Origin: Mycobacterium sp. DL592 | GTDB taxonomy: Bacteria; Actinomycetota; Actinomycetes; Mycobacteriales; Mycobacteriaceae | DNA: 64,000 bases | Reading direction: 5' to 3' | NCBI RefSeq assembly: GCF_011694515.1 | Contig: NZ_CP050192.1 | Coordinates: 1,681,399-1,745,398, forward strand | In this document: positions 38,758 to 47,888 of the stretch, piece by piece | Layout: each line of letters starts with the position of its first letter | Numbering within the stretch: the first letter of the stretch is position 1 | The notes under the pieces: model-generated | Told to the model about the DNA's origin: nothing | Seen by the model: the letters and a program-made list of their open reading frames with translations, nothing else | Database searches by the model: none | Made by a program: the position numbers and the translations under genes

Positions 38758-40215
38758 GTGGACACCGAGCCCGCGGCGCGGCTGGATCTGCGGCTGGTGC
38801 CCGCGGCGCTGACGGCCTGGGTGGTGACGGCCGCCGGCATCGTCTGGCCGGTCGGCGCCGCGCTCGCGGCGACATGCGTCGTGGTCGCTGCCGGGTGCGG
38901 CGCCCTGGCGTGGTGGTGCCGGGATCGCGCCGCAGTCCGGGCCTGTGCCGTCAGCGTGATCGGTACCGCCGTCGTCGGCGCCGGGTTCGGTATGGCGGTC
39001 GCGTTACGCAGCGACGCGGTGCGCGAGCATCCGGTCACCGCGCGGTTCGGCAGCACCACCACGCTGACCGTGACACCGACGGAGAGTCCGCGATCGCTGG
39101 GCAACGGTCGGCTGATGTTCGCTGCCAACCTCGATCGCGTCGAGACCGCCGAATCATCAGGCCGGGTGGTCGTTTTCGCACCCGTGCTCGGCTTCGCCGA
39201 GATCTCTGCCGGGCGGCCGGCCCGGTTCCGTGCCCGGGTCGGCAGGCCCACCCGGCGGGATCTGACGGTGGCGGTCCTGAGCGCCACCGGGGAACCGATG
39301 CTGGGCGAGGCCTCCTCGGTGCAGCGCGCCGCACAGGCCGTGCGGTCCCGGTTCGCCGCCGCGGCGCTGCAGGTGTTGCCTGCCGACCAGGCGGCCATGC
39401 TTCCCGGACTCGTGCTGGGCGACACGTCGTCGGTCCCGCCGAGCACCGCCGCCGAGTTCCGCACGGCGGGCCTGACGCACCTGACGGCCGTTTCCGGCGC
39501 CAACGTCACGATCGTGTGCGGCACGGTGCTGCTCTCGGCGCGGCTGATCGGACCGCGCGCGGCCACCGGGCTGGCGGCGGTGGCGTTGCTGGCCTTCGTC
39601 GTCGTGGTGCAGCCCGGCGCCAGTGTGCTGCGCGCTGCGGTGATGGGGGCCCTGGCGCTGCTGGCGGTGCTGTCCGGCCGCCGCCGACAGGCCATCCCTG
39701 TTCTGTCGGCCGCGGTCCTCGCGCTGCTCGTGGCCGCCCCGCAACTGGCCGTCGATGCCGGCTTTGCCCTGTCGGTGACGGCGACCGCCGCGCTGGTGGT
39801 GCTGGCCCCGGTCTGGTCCGCCCGGCTGGTGGCCCGGGGCTGGCCCAAACCGCTTGCCGATGCGCTGTGTATCGCGGTGGCCGCGCAACTGGTCACCGCA
39901 CCGTTGGTGGCCGCCATCTCCGGACAACTAAGCCTGGTCGCAGTGTTAGCCAATCTTGTTGTGGGCGTGGTGATTCCGCCCATCACCGTGCTGGGGACGG
40001 CTGCGGCGGCACTGTGCCCGGTGTGGTCTGCCGGTGCGGGGTTGCTGATCAGGTTCACCGGACCGGAACTGTGGTGGCTGTTACACGTCGCCCACTGGGC
40101 CAGCGCTGTCCCCGGGGCGGCGATCACGGTGCCCTCAGGCGTGGCCGGGGTGGTGACGGTCGGTGGTGTGACGGCGCTCGGCGCCGGGCTGTGGTGGCGG
40201 GCGCGGCGCGGATGA
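38758..40215 (+). CDS. ComEC/Rec2-type membrane channel protein
   Basis: A 485-residue integral membrane protein with an N-terminal OB-like part (about 60-170) and the competence domain with about eight transmembrane helices (about 210-485). Motif HLTAVSGANVTIV is typical of ComEC. The C-terminal metallo-beta-lactamase domain of classical ComEC is missing, so the protein is shorter than the 700-plus residues usual elsewhere. GTG 38758 lies 4 bases after the comEA stop. It matches Rv2414c. Confidence 0.88.
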   Translation: MDTEPAARLDLRLVPAALTAWVVTAAGIVWPVGAALAATCVVVAAGCGALAWWCRDRAAVRACAVSVIGTAVVGAGFGMAVALRSDAVREHPVTARFGSTTTLTVTPTESPRSLGNGRLMFAANLDRVETAESSGRVVVFAPVLGFAEISAGRPARFRARVGRPTRRDLTVAVLSATGEPMLGEASSVQRAAQAVRSRFAAAALQVLPADQAAMLPGLVLGDTSSVPPSTAAEFRTAGLTHLTAVSGANVTIVCGTVLLSARLIGPRAATGLAAVALLAFVVVVQPGASVLRAAVMGALALLAVLSGRRRQAIPVLSAAVLALLVAAPQLAVDAGFALSVTATAALVVLAPVWSARLVARGWPKPLADALCIAVAAQLVTAPLVAAISGQLSLVAVLANLVVGVVIPPITVLGTAAAALCPVWSAGAGLLIRFTGPELWWLLHVAHWASAVPGAAITVPSGVAGVVTVGGVTALGAGLWWRARRG

Positions 40216-40251
40216 TTCGGCGCTGTCGGGTGGGCGTGAAACGATCGGGGC

Positions 40252-41226
40252 GTGAGCGCGACGGTAGCTAGCCTGCATCTGATCCTGGGCGACGAGGAAC
40301 TGCTCGTCGATCGCGCCATCGGCACGGTGGTGCGGGCCGCGCGGGCCGCCGCCGGCACCGACGACGTTCCGGTGAACCGGCTACGTGCCGGTGAGGTGTC
40401 GACCAACGAACTGGCCGAACTGCTCAGCCCGTCGCTGTTCGCCGACGAGCGGGTGGTGGTCCTGGAGTCAGCCGCCGAAGCCGGCAAGGAAGCCGTCGAC
40501 CTGATCGCCTCGGCCGCCGCCGACCTGCCGCCGGGCACGGTTTTCGTCGTCGTGCACAGCGGCGGCGGCCGGGCCAAGGGTTTGGTCGATCAGCTCAAGA
40601 AACTCGGCGCCGAGGCGCACGAGTGCAAGAAGATCACCAAGGCCCCCGAACGGGCCGACTTCGTGCGCGCCGAGTTCCGCGCCCTCAAGGTGAAGGTCGA
40701 CGACGACACCGTCACCGCACTGCTGGACGCAGTCGGCTTCGATATCCGGGAGCTGGCCTCGGCATGCTCACAGCTGGTCGCCGATACCGCAGGCCTTGTC
40801 GACGCGGCCGCGGTGCGGCGCTATCACAGCGGTAAGGCTGAGGTGAAGGGCTTCGACATCGCCGACAAGGCCGTTGTGGGTGACGTCGCCGGGGCAGCCG
40901 AAGCGCTGCGCTGGGCGATGATGAGCGGTGAGCCGCATGTCGTGCTGGCCGACGCGCTGGCCGAGGCCGTCCACATGATCGCGCGAGTGGGTCCGCTCTC
41001 GGGCGACCCCTACCGTCTGGCCTCCGAGCTGGGCATGCCGCCCTGGCGAATCCAGAAAGCGCAGAAGCAGTCGCGGCGCTGGTCACGGGACAAGATCGCC
41101 ACGGCGATTCGACTGGTGGCGACGCTGAACGCGGACGTCAAGGGCGCAGCGGCCGACGCCAACTACGTGCTGGAAGATGCGGTGCGCAAAGTGGCACAAC
41201 TGGCCGCCGGAAGCGGCCGGGACTGA
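40252..41226 (+). CDS. holA: DNA polymerase III subunit delta
   Basis: A 324-residue clamp-loader delta subunit with a degenerate AAA+ N-terminal region ([16 protein letters not shown]), a middle helical lid and a C-terminal collar domain. Delta opens the beta sliding clamp as part of the clamp loader. The GTG start at 40252 begins [13 protein letters not shown]. It corresponds to Rv2413c. It is convergent with rpsT, only one base apart. Confidence 0.93.
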   Translation: MSATVASLHLILGDEELLVDRAIGTVVRAARAAAGTDDVPVNRLRAGEVSTNELAELLSPSLFADERVVVLESAAEAGKEAVDLIASAAADLPPGTVFVVVHSGGGRAKGLVDQLKKLGAEAHECKKITKAPERADFVRAEFRALKVKVDDDTVTALLDAVGFDIRELASACSQLVADTAGLVDAAAVRRYHSGKAEVKGFDIADKAVVGDVAGAAEALRWAMMSGEPHVVLADALAEAVHMIARVGPLSGDPYRLASELGMPPWRIQKAQKQSRRWSRDKIATAIRLVATLNADVKGAAADANYVLEDAVRKVAQLAAGSGRD

Positions 41227-41227
41227 A

Positions 41228-41488
41228 TCAGATCTTGTTGAAGGCCTGCGCGAGCGCGGACTTCTTGTTGGCCGCCTGATTCTTGTGAATCACGCCCTTG
41301 CTGGCAGCCTTGTCCAGCTTGCGGCTGGTGGCGGTCAGCAGGTCGCCGGCCTTGTCCTTGTCGCCTTCGGCGGCAGCCTGACGGAACGCGCGGATCGCGG
41401 TGTGAAGCGAGCTCTTCACCGACTTGTTGCGCAGCCTGCGGCGCTCGTTGGTGAGAATCCGCTTCTGCTGCGACTTGATGTTGGCCAC
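41228..41488 (-). CDS. rpsT: 30S ribosomal protein S20
   Basis: An 86-residue, strongly basic ribosomal protein beginning [18 protein letters not shown], full length for the family. It binds 16S rRNA at the base of the small subunit. The GTG start at 41488 is preceded on the minus strand by GAAGAGGAT. GTG or other weak starts on rpsT are known to matter for self-limitation of S20 in E. coli, so the start choice here may be meaningful. Confidence 0.97.
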   Translation of the reverse strand: MANIKSQQKRILTNERRRLRNKSVKSSLHTAIRAFRQAAAEGDKDKAGDLLTATSRKLDKAASKGVIHKNQAANKKSALAQAFNKI

Positions 41489-41757
41489 GCGTGTTTATCC
41501 TCTTCGTTCTCAAGCTGGGGTGTCGGTCTTGCCGGGGCCGTCAGGCCCTCGGGCAGCGACTGTTCAGGGTACCAGTGAGGGGCACAATCACCCAAAAGCG
41601 ACGGCCAAGGCCCTGCACTGGCCTGCCGAAACGGCCAACGTGGTGCAGCATGTGACGGGTGAGCCTTCGTACCCTTCCCTCCGAAGCCAGCCGGTCCTCG
41701 CGAAACGGTTCGCGCGAGCCCCGACAACACGACCACATCTTCGGTGGTTACAACAAA
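41489..41757. other. Divergent spacer between rpsT and the ATP-grasp gene
   Basis: 269 bases with promoters expected in both directions. I see no supported gene or strong hairpin. The open frame of the ATP-grasp gene extends back to 41659 but its residues there are atypical (Arg/Pro/Ser-rich) and no ribosome binding site supports it. Confidence 0.4.
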
Positions 41758-43332
41758 ATGGGCTCCTATGCGAAGGCGTTCGATGAGATGTTCGACGCCC
41801 AGGGCAACGTCCGCGGACCGTACAAAGGGATCTTCGCCGAGCTCGCCCCGTCCGACGCCGAGGAGCTCGAAGCCAGGGCCGAGGCGTTGGGCCGCGCCTT
41901 CATCGACCAGGGCATCACCTTCTCGCTGTCCGGCCAGGAACGGCCGTTCCCGCTCGACCTGGTGCCGCGCGTCATCTCCGCCGCCGAGTGGTCCCGGCTC
42001 GAGCGGGGCATCACCCAGCGGGTGAAGGCGCTGGAGATGTACCTCGACGACATCTACGGGGACCAGGAGATCCTGCGGGACGGGGTCATCCCGCGCCGCC
42101 TGGTGACCTCCTGCGAGCACTTCCACCGCCAGGCCGCCGGGATCAACCCGCCCAACGGGGTGCGCATCCACGTCGCCGGCATCGACCTGGTCCGCGACGC
42201 CCAGGGCACCTTCCGGGTGCTCGAGGACAACCTGCGGTCCCCGTCGGGCGTCTCCTACGTGATGGAGAACCGCCGCACAATGGCCCGGGTCTTCCCGAAC
42301 CTGTTCGCGACCCACCGGGTGCGCGCGGTCGCGGACTACTCCTCCCATCTGTTGCGGGCGCTGCGCAACGCGGCGGCGACCAACGAGGCCGACCCGACGG
42401 TGGTCGTGCTGACCCCCGGCCCGTTCAACTCGGCTTATTTCGAGCATTCGCTGCTGGCCCGGCAGATGGGTGTCGAACTCGTCGAGGGCCGCGACCTGTT
42501 CTGCCGCGACAACACCGTCTACATGCGCACCACTGAAGGGGAGCGGCAGGTCGATGTCATCTACCGCCGCATCGACGACGACTTCCTGGACCCGATGCAG
42601 TTCCGGCCCGACTCGGTGCTCGGGGTGGCCGGGCTGCTCAACGCCGCCCGCGCCGGCAACGTGGTGATCTCGAGCGCGGTGGGCAACGGCGTCGGCGACG
42701 ACAAGCTGGTCTACACCTACGTGCCGACGATCATCGAGTACTACCTGGGCGAGAAGCCGCTGCTGGCCAACGTCGACACCTTCCGCTGTTGGCTGGACGA
42801 CGAACGCGAAGAGGTCCTCGACCGCATCGACGAACTGGTCATCAAGCCGGTCGAGGGATCGGGCGGGTACGGCATCGTGTTCGGACCGGACGCCTCGGAC
42901 AAGGAACTGGCCGCCACCCGCAAGAAGATCCTCGGCGACCCGCGCGGCTGGATCGCCCAGCCGGTGGTCCAGCTCTCGACGGTGCCGACCAAGGTCGGGG
43001 ACAGCCTGGCGCCGCGCCACGTCGACCTGCGGCCGTTCGCCGTCAACGACGGCGAGGATGTCTGGGTGCTGCCGGGCGGACTGACCCGCGTCGCCCTCAC
43101 CGAAGGCTCGCTGGTGGTCAACTCCAGCCAGGGCGGTGGATCGAAGGATACCTGGGTGCTGGCGTCGCGCTCCTCGGTCGCGGCCCGCGAGCTGGGTGCC
43201 GCCGAGATCGTCCGCAAGCTGCCCAAGGCGGCCAAGGCCCCCGCGGCCGAGAAAGCTCCCGAGCAGACCGGCCAGCAACAGCAGGGTCAACAGCAGCAAC
43301 AGCAGCAACAGCAGCAGGCGGTGATGCACTGA
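41758..43332 (+). CDS. Circularly permuted ATP-grasp protein
   Basis: A 524-residue protein of the circularly permuted ATP-grasp type 2 family (DUF404/DUF407), counterpart of Rv2411c. Marks are VLEDNLRSPSGVSYVMENR and VIKPVEGSGGYGIVFGP, the latter an ATP-grasp lysine and glycine loop. The family is thought to form peptide-like bonds but no substrate is proven. The C-terminus ends in a glutamine run of about 15 residues. ATG 41758 begins MGSYAKAFDEMF; an upstream start is possible. The stop overlaps the alpha-E gene ATG by one base. Confidence 0.85.
   Translation: MGSYAKAFDEMFDAQGNVRGPYKGIFAELAPSDAEELEARAEALGRAFIDQGITFSLSGQERPFPLDLVPRVISAAEWSRLERGITQRVKALEMYLDDIYGDQEILRDGVIPRRLVTSCEHFHRQAAGINPPNGVRIHVAGIDLVRDAQGTFRVLEDNLRSPSGVSYVMENRRTMARVFPNLFATHRVRAVADYSSHLLRALRNAAATNEADPTVVVLTPGPFNSAYFEHSLLARQMGVELVEGRDLFCRDNTVYMRTTEGERQVDVIYRRIDDDFLDPMQFRPDSVLGVAGLLNAARAGNVVISSAVGNGVGDDKLVYTYVPTIIEYYLGEKPLLANVDTFRCWLDDEREEVLDRIDELVIKPVEGSGGYGIVFGPDASDKELAATRKKILGDPRGWIAQPVVQLSTVPTKVGDSLAPRHVDLRPFAVNDGEDVWVLPGGLTRVALTEGSLVVNSSQGGGSKDTWVLASRSSVAARELGAAEIVRKLPKAAKAPAAEKAPEQTGQQQQGQQQQQQQQQQAVMH
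43262..43317 (+). repeat. Glutamine-codon (CAG/CAA) run in the ATP-grasp gene
   Basis: A run of CAG and CAA codons broken by one glycine gives a C-terminal polyglutamine stretch of about 15 residues. Such repeats can change length by slippage and here would alter only the tail of the protein, four residues before the stop. Confidence 0.7.
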
Positions 43333-44309
43333 TGCTCGCTCGTAACGCCGAGGCGCTGTACTGGATCGGGCGCTACGTCGAGCGCGCCGACGACACCGCC
43401 CGCATTCTCGACGTCACCGTGCACCAGCTGCTCGAGGATTCCAGCGTCGACCCCGACCAGACCTCCCGGGTGCTGCTTCAGGTTCTTGGCATCGAACCGC
43501 CCAAACACCAGCTCGACCTGTGGTCGCTGACCGACCTGGTGGCGTTCAGCAAGGGTCTCCCGGGCGGCTGCTCGATCGTCGACGCCATCTCGGCGGCACG
43601 CGAAAACGCCCGATCCGCAAGGGAAGTCACCTCCAGCGATATGTGGGAGTGCCTCAACACCACCTACAACGCGCTGGCCGACCGGGAGCGGGCGGCCCGC
43701 AGGCTCGGCCCGCACGAATTCTTCTCCTTCATCGAGGGCCGGGCAGCGATGTTCGCCGGGCTCGCCGACTCGACATTGTCCCGCGACGACGGCTACCGGT
43801 TCCTGGTGCTGGGGCGGGCCATCGAGCGGGTGGACATGACGGTGCGGCTGCTGCTGTCCCGGGTGGGCGACAGCGCGTCATCGCCGGCCTGGGTCACGGT
43901 GCTGCGCTCGGCGGGCGCGCACGACACCTATCTGCGGACCTACCGCGGTGTGCTCGACGCCAACCGGGTCGTCGAATTCATGTTGCTGGACCGGCTTTTC
44001 CCGCGCTCGATCTACTATTCGCTCAAACTCGCCGAGCACAGCCTCGACGAACTGATGCACCGCGCCCACAACCGGATCGGCGCCACCGCCGAGGCTCAGC
44101 GGCTGCTGGGCCGGGCCCGCAGCGAGCTGGAGTTCATCCAGCCCGGTGTGCTGCTGGAGACACTCGAGCAACGGCTGGCGGCCTTGCAGGAGACATGCGC
44201 CGACGTCGGCGAAGCCGTTGCGCTGCAATACTTCCACTCCGCACCGTGGGTGGCCTGGTCGGACGCCGGGCACAACGGGGCGCTGGTTGTCGAGGAAGGT
44301 GAGATCTAG
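43332..44309 (+). CDS. Alpha-E domain protein
   Basis: A 325-residue all-helical protein of the DUF403/alpha-E family, counterpart of Rv2410c. It starts MLARNAEALYWIGRYVERADDTARIL, the family signature. It always travels with a circularly permuted ATP-grasp and a transglutaminase-like protein and may be the ligase partner or acceptor carrier. TGATG coupling ties it to the upstream gene, and the transglutaminase gene starts directly after its stop. Confidence 0.87.
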   Translation: MLARNAEALYWIGRYVERADDTARILDVTVHQLLEDSSVDPDQTSRVLLQVLGIEPPKHQLDLWSLTDLVAFSKGLPGGCSIVDAISAARENARSAREVTSSDMWECLNTTYNALADRERAARRLGPHEFFSFIEGRAAMFAGLADSTLSRDDGYRFLVLGRAIERVDMTVRLLLSRVGDSASSPAWVTVLRSAGAHDTYLRTYRGVLDANRVVEFMLLDRLFPRSIYYSLKLAEHSLDELMHRAHNRIGATAEAQRLLGRARSELEFIQPGVLLETLEQRLAALQETCADVGEAVALQYFHSAPWVAWSDAGHNGALVVEEGEI

Positions 44310-45149
44310 ATGTGGCGGATGCGCGTGGTGCACGCGACAGGCTATGCGTACAAGTCGCCGGTGACCGCCTCCTACAACGAGGCCCGGCTCACCCCGCGGT
44401 CGGACTCCCGGCAGAACGTGATCCTCAACCGGGTGGAAACCGTTCCCGCGACCCGTAATTACCGCTACGTCGACTATTGGGGAACCGCCGTCACGGCTTT
44501 CGACCTGCATGCGCCGCACACCGAGCTGGAGGTGACGTCCTCATCGGTCGTCGAAACCGACAAGGCCGAGCCGCTGGGCAAGTCCGTCTCGTGGGAGGAA
44601 CTGGCCTCCCCGGCGGTGCGCGACCGGTTCGACGAAGTGCTCACCCCGACGCAGTACACCCCGGCCAGCCGGCGGCTCGAGCGCGTCGGCAGACGCATCA
44701 TCAAGGAGAACGACCCGAACGACGCGGTGATCGCCGCCGCCAGGTGGGCGCACAGCGAGCTGCAGTATGTTCCCGGCACCACCGGCGTGCATTCGTCGGG
44801 CCTCGACGCCCTGCGCGAAGGTAAAGGCGTCTGCCAGGATTTCGCCCATCTGACACTGATTCTGTTGCGCGGCATGGGAATTCCAGCACGCTATGTGTCG
44901 GGCTATCTGCACCCCAACCGCAAGGCCGTCATCGGTGACACGGTCGACGGGCAAAGCCACGCCTGGATCCAGGCCTGGACGGGCGGCTGGTGGAACTACG
45001 ACCCGACCAACGACACCACGATCAACGAGCAGTACATCAGCGTCGGCGTGGGCCGCAACTACGCGGATGTCTCACCGTTGAAGGGCATCTATTCCGGTGA
45101 GGGCTCCACCGACCTCGATGTGGTGGTGGAGATTACCCGGTTGGCCTGA
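44310..45149 (+). CDS. Transglutaminase-like cysteine hydrolase
   Basis: A 279-residue protein with an N-terminal beta domain (transglutaminase-like N) and a papain-like core. The triad is visible as Cys175 (GVCQDFAHL), His217 (SHAWIQAW) and Asp231 (NYDPTND). No signal peptide is present, so it acts inside the cell. It is the third gene of the cassette (Rv2411c-Rv2409c order) and may cleave or transfer the amide bond made by the ATP-grasp protein. Its last 61 bases overlap the convergent PepSY gene. Confidence 0.9.
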   Translation: MWRMRVVHATGYAYKSPVTASYNEARLTPRSDSRQNVILNRVETVPATRNYRYVDYWGTAVTAFDLHAPHTELEVTSSSVVETDKAEPLGKSVSWEELASPAVRDRFDEVLTPTQYTPASRRLERVGRRIIKENDPNDAVIAAARWAHSELQYVPGTTGVHSSGLDALREGKGVCQDFAHLTLILLRGMGIPARYVSGYLHPNRKAVIGDTVDGQSHAWIQAWTGGWWNYDPTNDTTINEQYISVGVGRNYADVSPLKGIYSGEGSTDLDVVVEITRLA

Positions 45150-46684
45150 GAAGTCGTCAAGGTGTGCGACTCGTCGGCTTCCGGGTCGGACGGCGCGCGG
45201 CGGGTGGCAGCGATGACCCCTTCGGCCACCAGGACGATCAGAAGCGACATCCCGAAGACCGGATAGAGCACCCCGAGTGCGACGGCGACGACGGTCACTG
45301 CGACCATCGCGCCCTTTGGTGTGTCAGCGCGGGTTGCTGCACTGGCCGGTGCGGGTAGACCGGTGCCGCCCTTCGGCCGTCGCTTCCACCACATGAGCAA
45401 TCCGGTCAGCACGCTGGTCAGCACGCCGAGGCAGGCCACGGTCGCTGAAATCCTTGTGACCCAACCCAGTTGGTTGCCCATGTGCATCGCGATCCCGAAG
45501 CTGGTGAGCCGGGACAGTGCGCCGTCCTGGGCGGCGGTGGCATTGGTGATGGTGGCCCCAGTGAATTGGTTGAGATACAGCGTGCGTTGTTCGGAAACCC
45601 GCTGCGGCCAGCGATTCACCACCGTGTAGCTGCCGTAAACGGTCTTGCCGTCTTCGGTGGAGTCCGACGGGGGAATGATCGAGTAGCCGGGCACCATGTG
45701 CTCGTCCTTGGCGATCTTGTCGATGTCGGCGTAGGACAACCGCGTCGCGACGGCCCCGCCGGGTTGTGACGCATAGATCGGATCGTCGGTGGCGGCCCAG
45801 GCAATTCGTCGGCCCAGCCGGTCGTAGTCGCCGAGCTTCGCCGCGGTGGACGGGGCGTCGATCTGGGCGGAAGGGGTGACGGTGGCGGCGACCGCACGCC
45901 AGTTCTCGCCCCAGTAGCGGGTCCAGGTCATTCCCGAGACGATGTAGCAGATCAGGATGACCGCGATCACCACACCGGTGAGGGCGTGTACGTCGCGCCA
46001 ACGGATCCGGCCGCCCTTGCGCCACCGGACTTTCAGTAGCGGCTTGGCAGCCTCGATGGCCCGCGGCCACCACAGGTAGATACCGCTGCCCAGCAACACC
46101 AGAATCCAGGTGGCGGTCAGTTCCATCCACAGATTGCCCACTCCGACCGGGATGGTGGAGTCGGGGTAGGCCGAGGGGTTGATCAGATGCCCAAGCGACG
46201 GCAACTGCACGTGCGGGCCGTCGTTGCCGAACATCCGGTGCAGTTGGTTGGCCCATCCCACCAGCCCGGACAGTTGGTCACGCTGACCGAGATATGCACC
46301 GGTGTAGGGGTCAACGAACACCTGGACGACATTGGTCTCGGCCTGTGGATATCCGGGGGCGTCGGGGGCCAGGAAATCTACCCGGGTAGACCCGGTGGCG
46401 TTATCCGCGGGGGTGACGGCTTCGAGCGAGAAGTCGGAACCGACGTGCTGTTTGGCTGTGGTCACCTGCTGATCCAGCGGGACCGTCGCCGGCCCTTGCT
46501 CGACGATAAAGAGGTGCCGGTTCAGCGCGGCGTCCAGTGGCTGGCTGTACAGGATTACCAGTCCGGTGCAGGCCAGCACCACCAGCACCGGTGCTGCGAA
46601 GAGCGCCACCCAGAAGTGCAGCCGCCAGATCCGGCGCAGCGTTGCGGCGTCACCGCGTCGTCTCGAAGTATCGGTCGTCGTCAC
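45089..46684 (-). CDS. PepSY-associated membrane protein
   Basis: A 531-residue integral membrane protein with four main transmembrane segments (about residues 25-47, 190-210, 235-255 and 400-425) plus a final hydrophobic pair (460-495), and PepSY-type extracytoplasmic regions between. Such proteins often accompany iron or sulfite/flavin reductases. The GTG start at 46684 begins MTTTDTSRRRGDAA. A possible 34-residue gene ends 6 bases upstream. The 3' end lies inside the transglutaminase gene, an antisense overlap of 61 bases. Confidence 0.85.
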   Translation of the reverse strand: MTTTDTSRRRGDAATLRRIWRLHFWVALFAAPVLVVLACTGLVILYSQPLDAALNRHLFIVEQGPATVPLDQQVTTAKQHVGSDFSLEAVTPADNATGSTRVDFLAPDAPGYPQAETNVVQVFVDPYTGAYLGQRDQLSGLVGWANQLHRMFGNDGPHVQLPSLGHLINPSAYPDSTIPVGVGNLWMELTATWILVLLGSGIYLWWPRAIEAAKPLLKVRWRKGGRIRWRDVHALTGVVIAVILICYIVSGMTWTRYWGENWRAVAATVTPSAQIDAPSTAAKLGDYDRLGRRIAWAATDDPIYASQPGGAVATRLSYADIDKIAKDEHMVPGYSIIPPSDSTEDGKTVYGSYTVVNRWPQRVSEQRTLYLNQFTGATITNATAAQDGALSRLTSFGIAMHMGNQLGWVTRISATVACLGVLTSVLTGLLMWWKRRPKGGTGLPAPASAATRADTPKGAMVAVTVVAVALGVLYPVFGMSLLIVLVAEGVIAATRRAPSDPEADESHTLTTSQANRVISTTTSRSVEPSPE

Positions 46685-46690
46685 GGTGCA

Positions 46691-46795
46691 CTAGTCGGGT
46701 GTCATTCGGTGTTGGTTCCCGGCGCGGCGAATCAGCTGGAAGTGGTCAGGGTGCGTGTGCCCGTTGTTGACGACGCATCCGTCGGCCGCCGCCAT
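46691..46795 (-). CDS. Possible 34-residue metal-binding small protein
   Basis: A short open frame beginning MAAADGCVVNNGHTHPDH ends 6 bases before the PepSY gene start. The codons are rich in G/C at the third position, as in true genes here. It contains a Cys and closely spaced His residues (HTHPDH) that could bind metal. No ribosome binding site is obvious, and the frame is open for a further 30 bases upstream without a start. It may be a real small gene, a leader peptide, or a gene remnant. Confidence 0.35.
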   Translation of the reverse strand: MAAADGCVVNNGHTHPDHFQLIRRAGNQHRMTPD

Positions 46796-46821
46796 CGGGC
46801 CGCCGACGAACAGGTGGCGAT

Positions 46822-47649
46822 CTAACCGATGGACACCCGGTGCAGGTCGTCGCCGAGTTCGATACGACCGCTGAACTCGGTGGCCGCCCGCTCACGCCAC
46901 TGGTCTTCCTGGCCGGGTGCCAGCGGCGGCACGTAGTGGGTGAGTACCAGGGTCTTGACGCCGGCGCGCGCTGCGGTGGCCCCAGCCTGCTCCACCGACG
47001 AGTGATAGTCGAGGATGTCGCGCAACCGCTGCACGGGGATCTGTTCGACCAGATCGGCCCGGATCACGGTATGCACCAAAGCATCTGCACCACTGGCTAA
47101 TTCGTCGAGCGTGGCGCACGGTACCGTATCGCCGGCCAGGACCACCGAGGTGCCGTCGTACTCGACGCGGAAGGCGATCGTCGGCTCCACCGGCCGGTGG
47201 TCGGTGGGGGCGACGGTGATCCGCAGGCCGTCGGCATCCCACACCTGGCCCTCGGTGTACTCGTGCACCTGGATCGACGGCGGCTCGGTGATATCGGGGT
47301 GATGGCCGATGCGGTAGGCGATGTCGGGTGCCAGCGCGGCCAGGGTGGCCTCGACGACAGCCTTCGTGCCCGGCGGGCCGATGATCGGCAGTGGTGTCGG
47401 CACGAACGTCGTCACCCAACGGGTGGTGATGACATCGGACAGGTCGGTGATGTGGTCGCTGTGCAGGTGTGTCAGCAGCAGCGCGGTGATGTTGGCCGCA
47501 CCGACTCCCGCAGCGGCGGCCCGCATCAGCGCCCCGCGGCCGCAGTCCACCAGGAACACCCCGGTACCGGCGGTGACCAGGGTGGCGGGCCCCGCCCGGT
47601 TCGGGTCGACCATGGGGCTTCCGGTGCCGAGCAGCGTGATGTCGATCAT
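46822..47649 (-). CDS. RNase Z-like MBL-fold hydrolase
   Basis: A 275-residue MBL-fold protein related to RNase Z (elaC group), counterpart of Rv2407. It starts [20 protein letters not shown], has the metal motif [12 protein letters not shown] near residue 64, and later VLAGDTV and THYVPP. RNase Z matures tRNA 3' ends, but this actinobacterial group may have other phosphodiester substrates. ATG 47649 is preceded by AGGAAT; the longer frame to 47703 lacks a site. Confidence 0.87.
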   Translation of the reverse strand: MIDITLLGTGSPMVDPNRAGPATLVTAGTGVFLVDCGRGALMRAAAAGVGAANITALLLTHLHSDHITDLSDVITTRWVTTFVPTPLPIIGPPGTKAVVEATLAALAPDIAYRIGHHPDITEPPSIQVHEYTEGQVWDADGLRITVAPTDHRPVEPTIAFRVEYDGTSVVLAGDTVPCATLDELASGADALVHTVIRADLVEQIPVQRLRDILDYHSSVEQAGATAARAGVKTLVLTHYVPPLAPGQEDQWRERAATEFSGRIELGDDLHRVSIG

Positions 47650-47888
47650 GGCGTTATTCCTACCCTGCCGAGCGTTATTCGCGCCTGGCTGACACCCCAG
47701 CACGACTGTTTCAATAACCTATTGACGGCCAGCGGCCGTCGCCCAGCGGCATAGACACAGTTAGACCTCAAACAGCGGCTCGTCTTTCAATAGGTCATTC
47801 ACTGCGCGGAAACACCCCGGCAACAGTCCGCCCTTACGGTCGGAGTTCTACCGCCGCCGACGTCGCGTCGACCGCTGAAAGGAATCAG
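47650..47888. promoter_or_regulatory. Divergent regulatory region with paired operator-like sites
   Basis: CAATAACCTATTG at 47712-47724 is a perfect 5-3-5 palindrome. A second site at 47788-47800 (CAATAGGTCATTC) matches it in reverse at 11 of 13 positions. Between them is a 7-bp hairpin GACGGCC (47724-47730)/GGCCGTC (47734-47740). Two related sites 76 bp centre to centre, between divergent genes, suggest a dimeric regulator, possibly the TetR encoded in the operon. The ribosome binding site GAAAGGA for the next gene is at 47877. Confidence 0.5.

Noticed and set aside
37905..40577. Minus-strand frame of 890 residues opposite comEA and comEC
   Set aside because: Ser/Thr/Ala-rich composition without domains; comEA and comEC on the other strand have clear family motifs and coupled starts.
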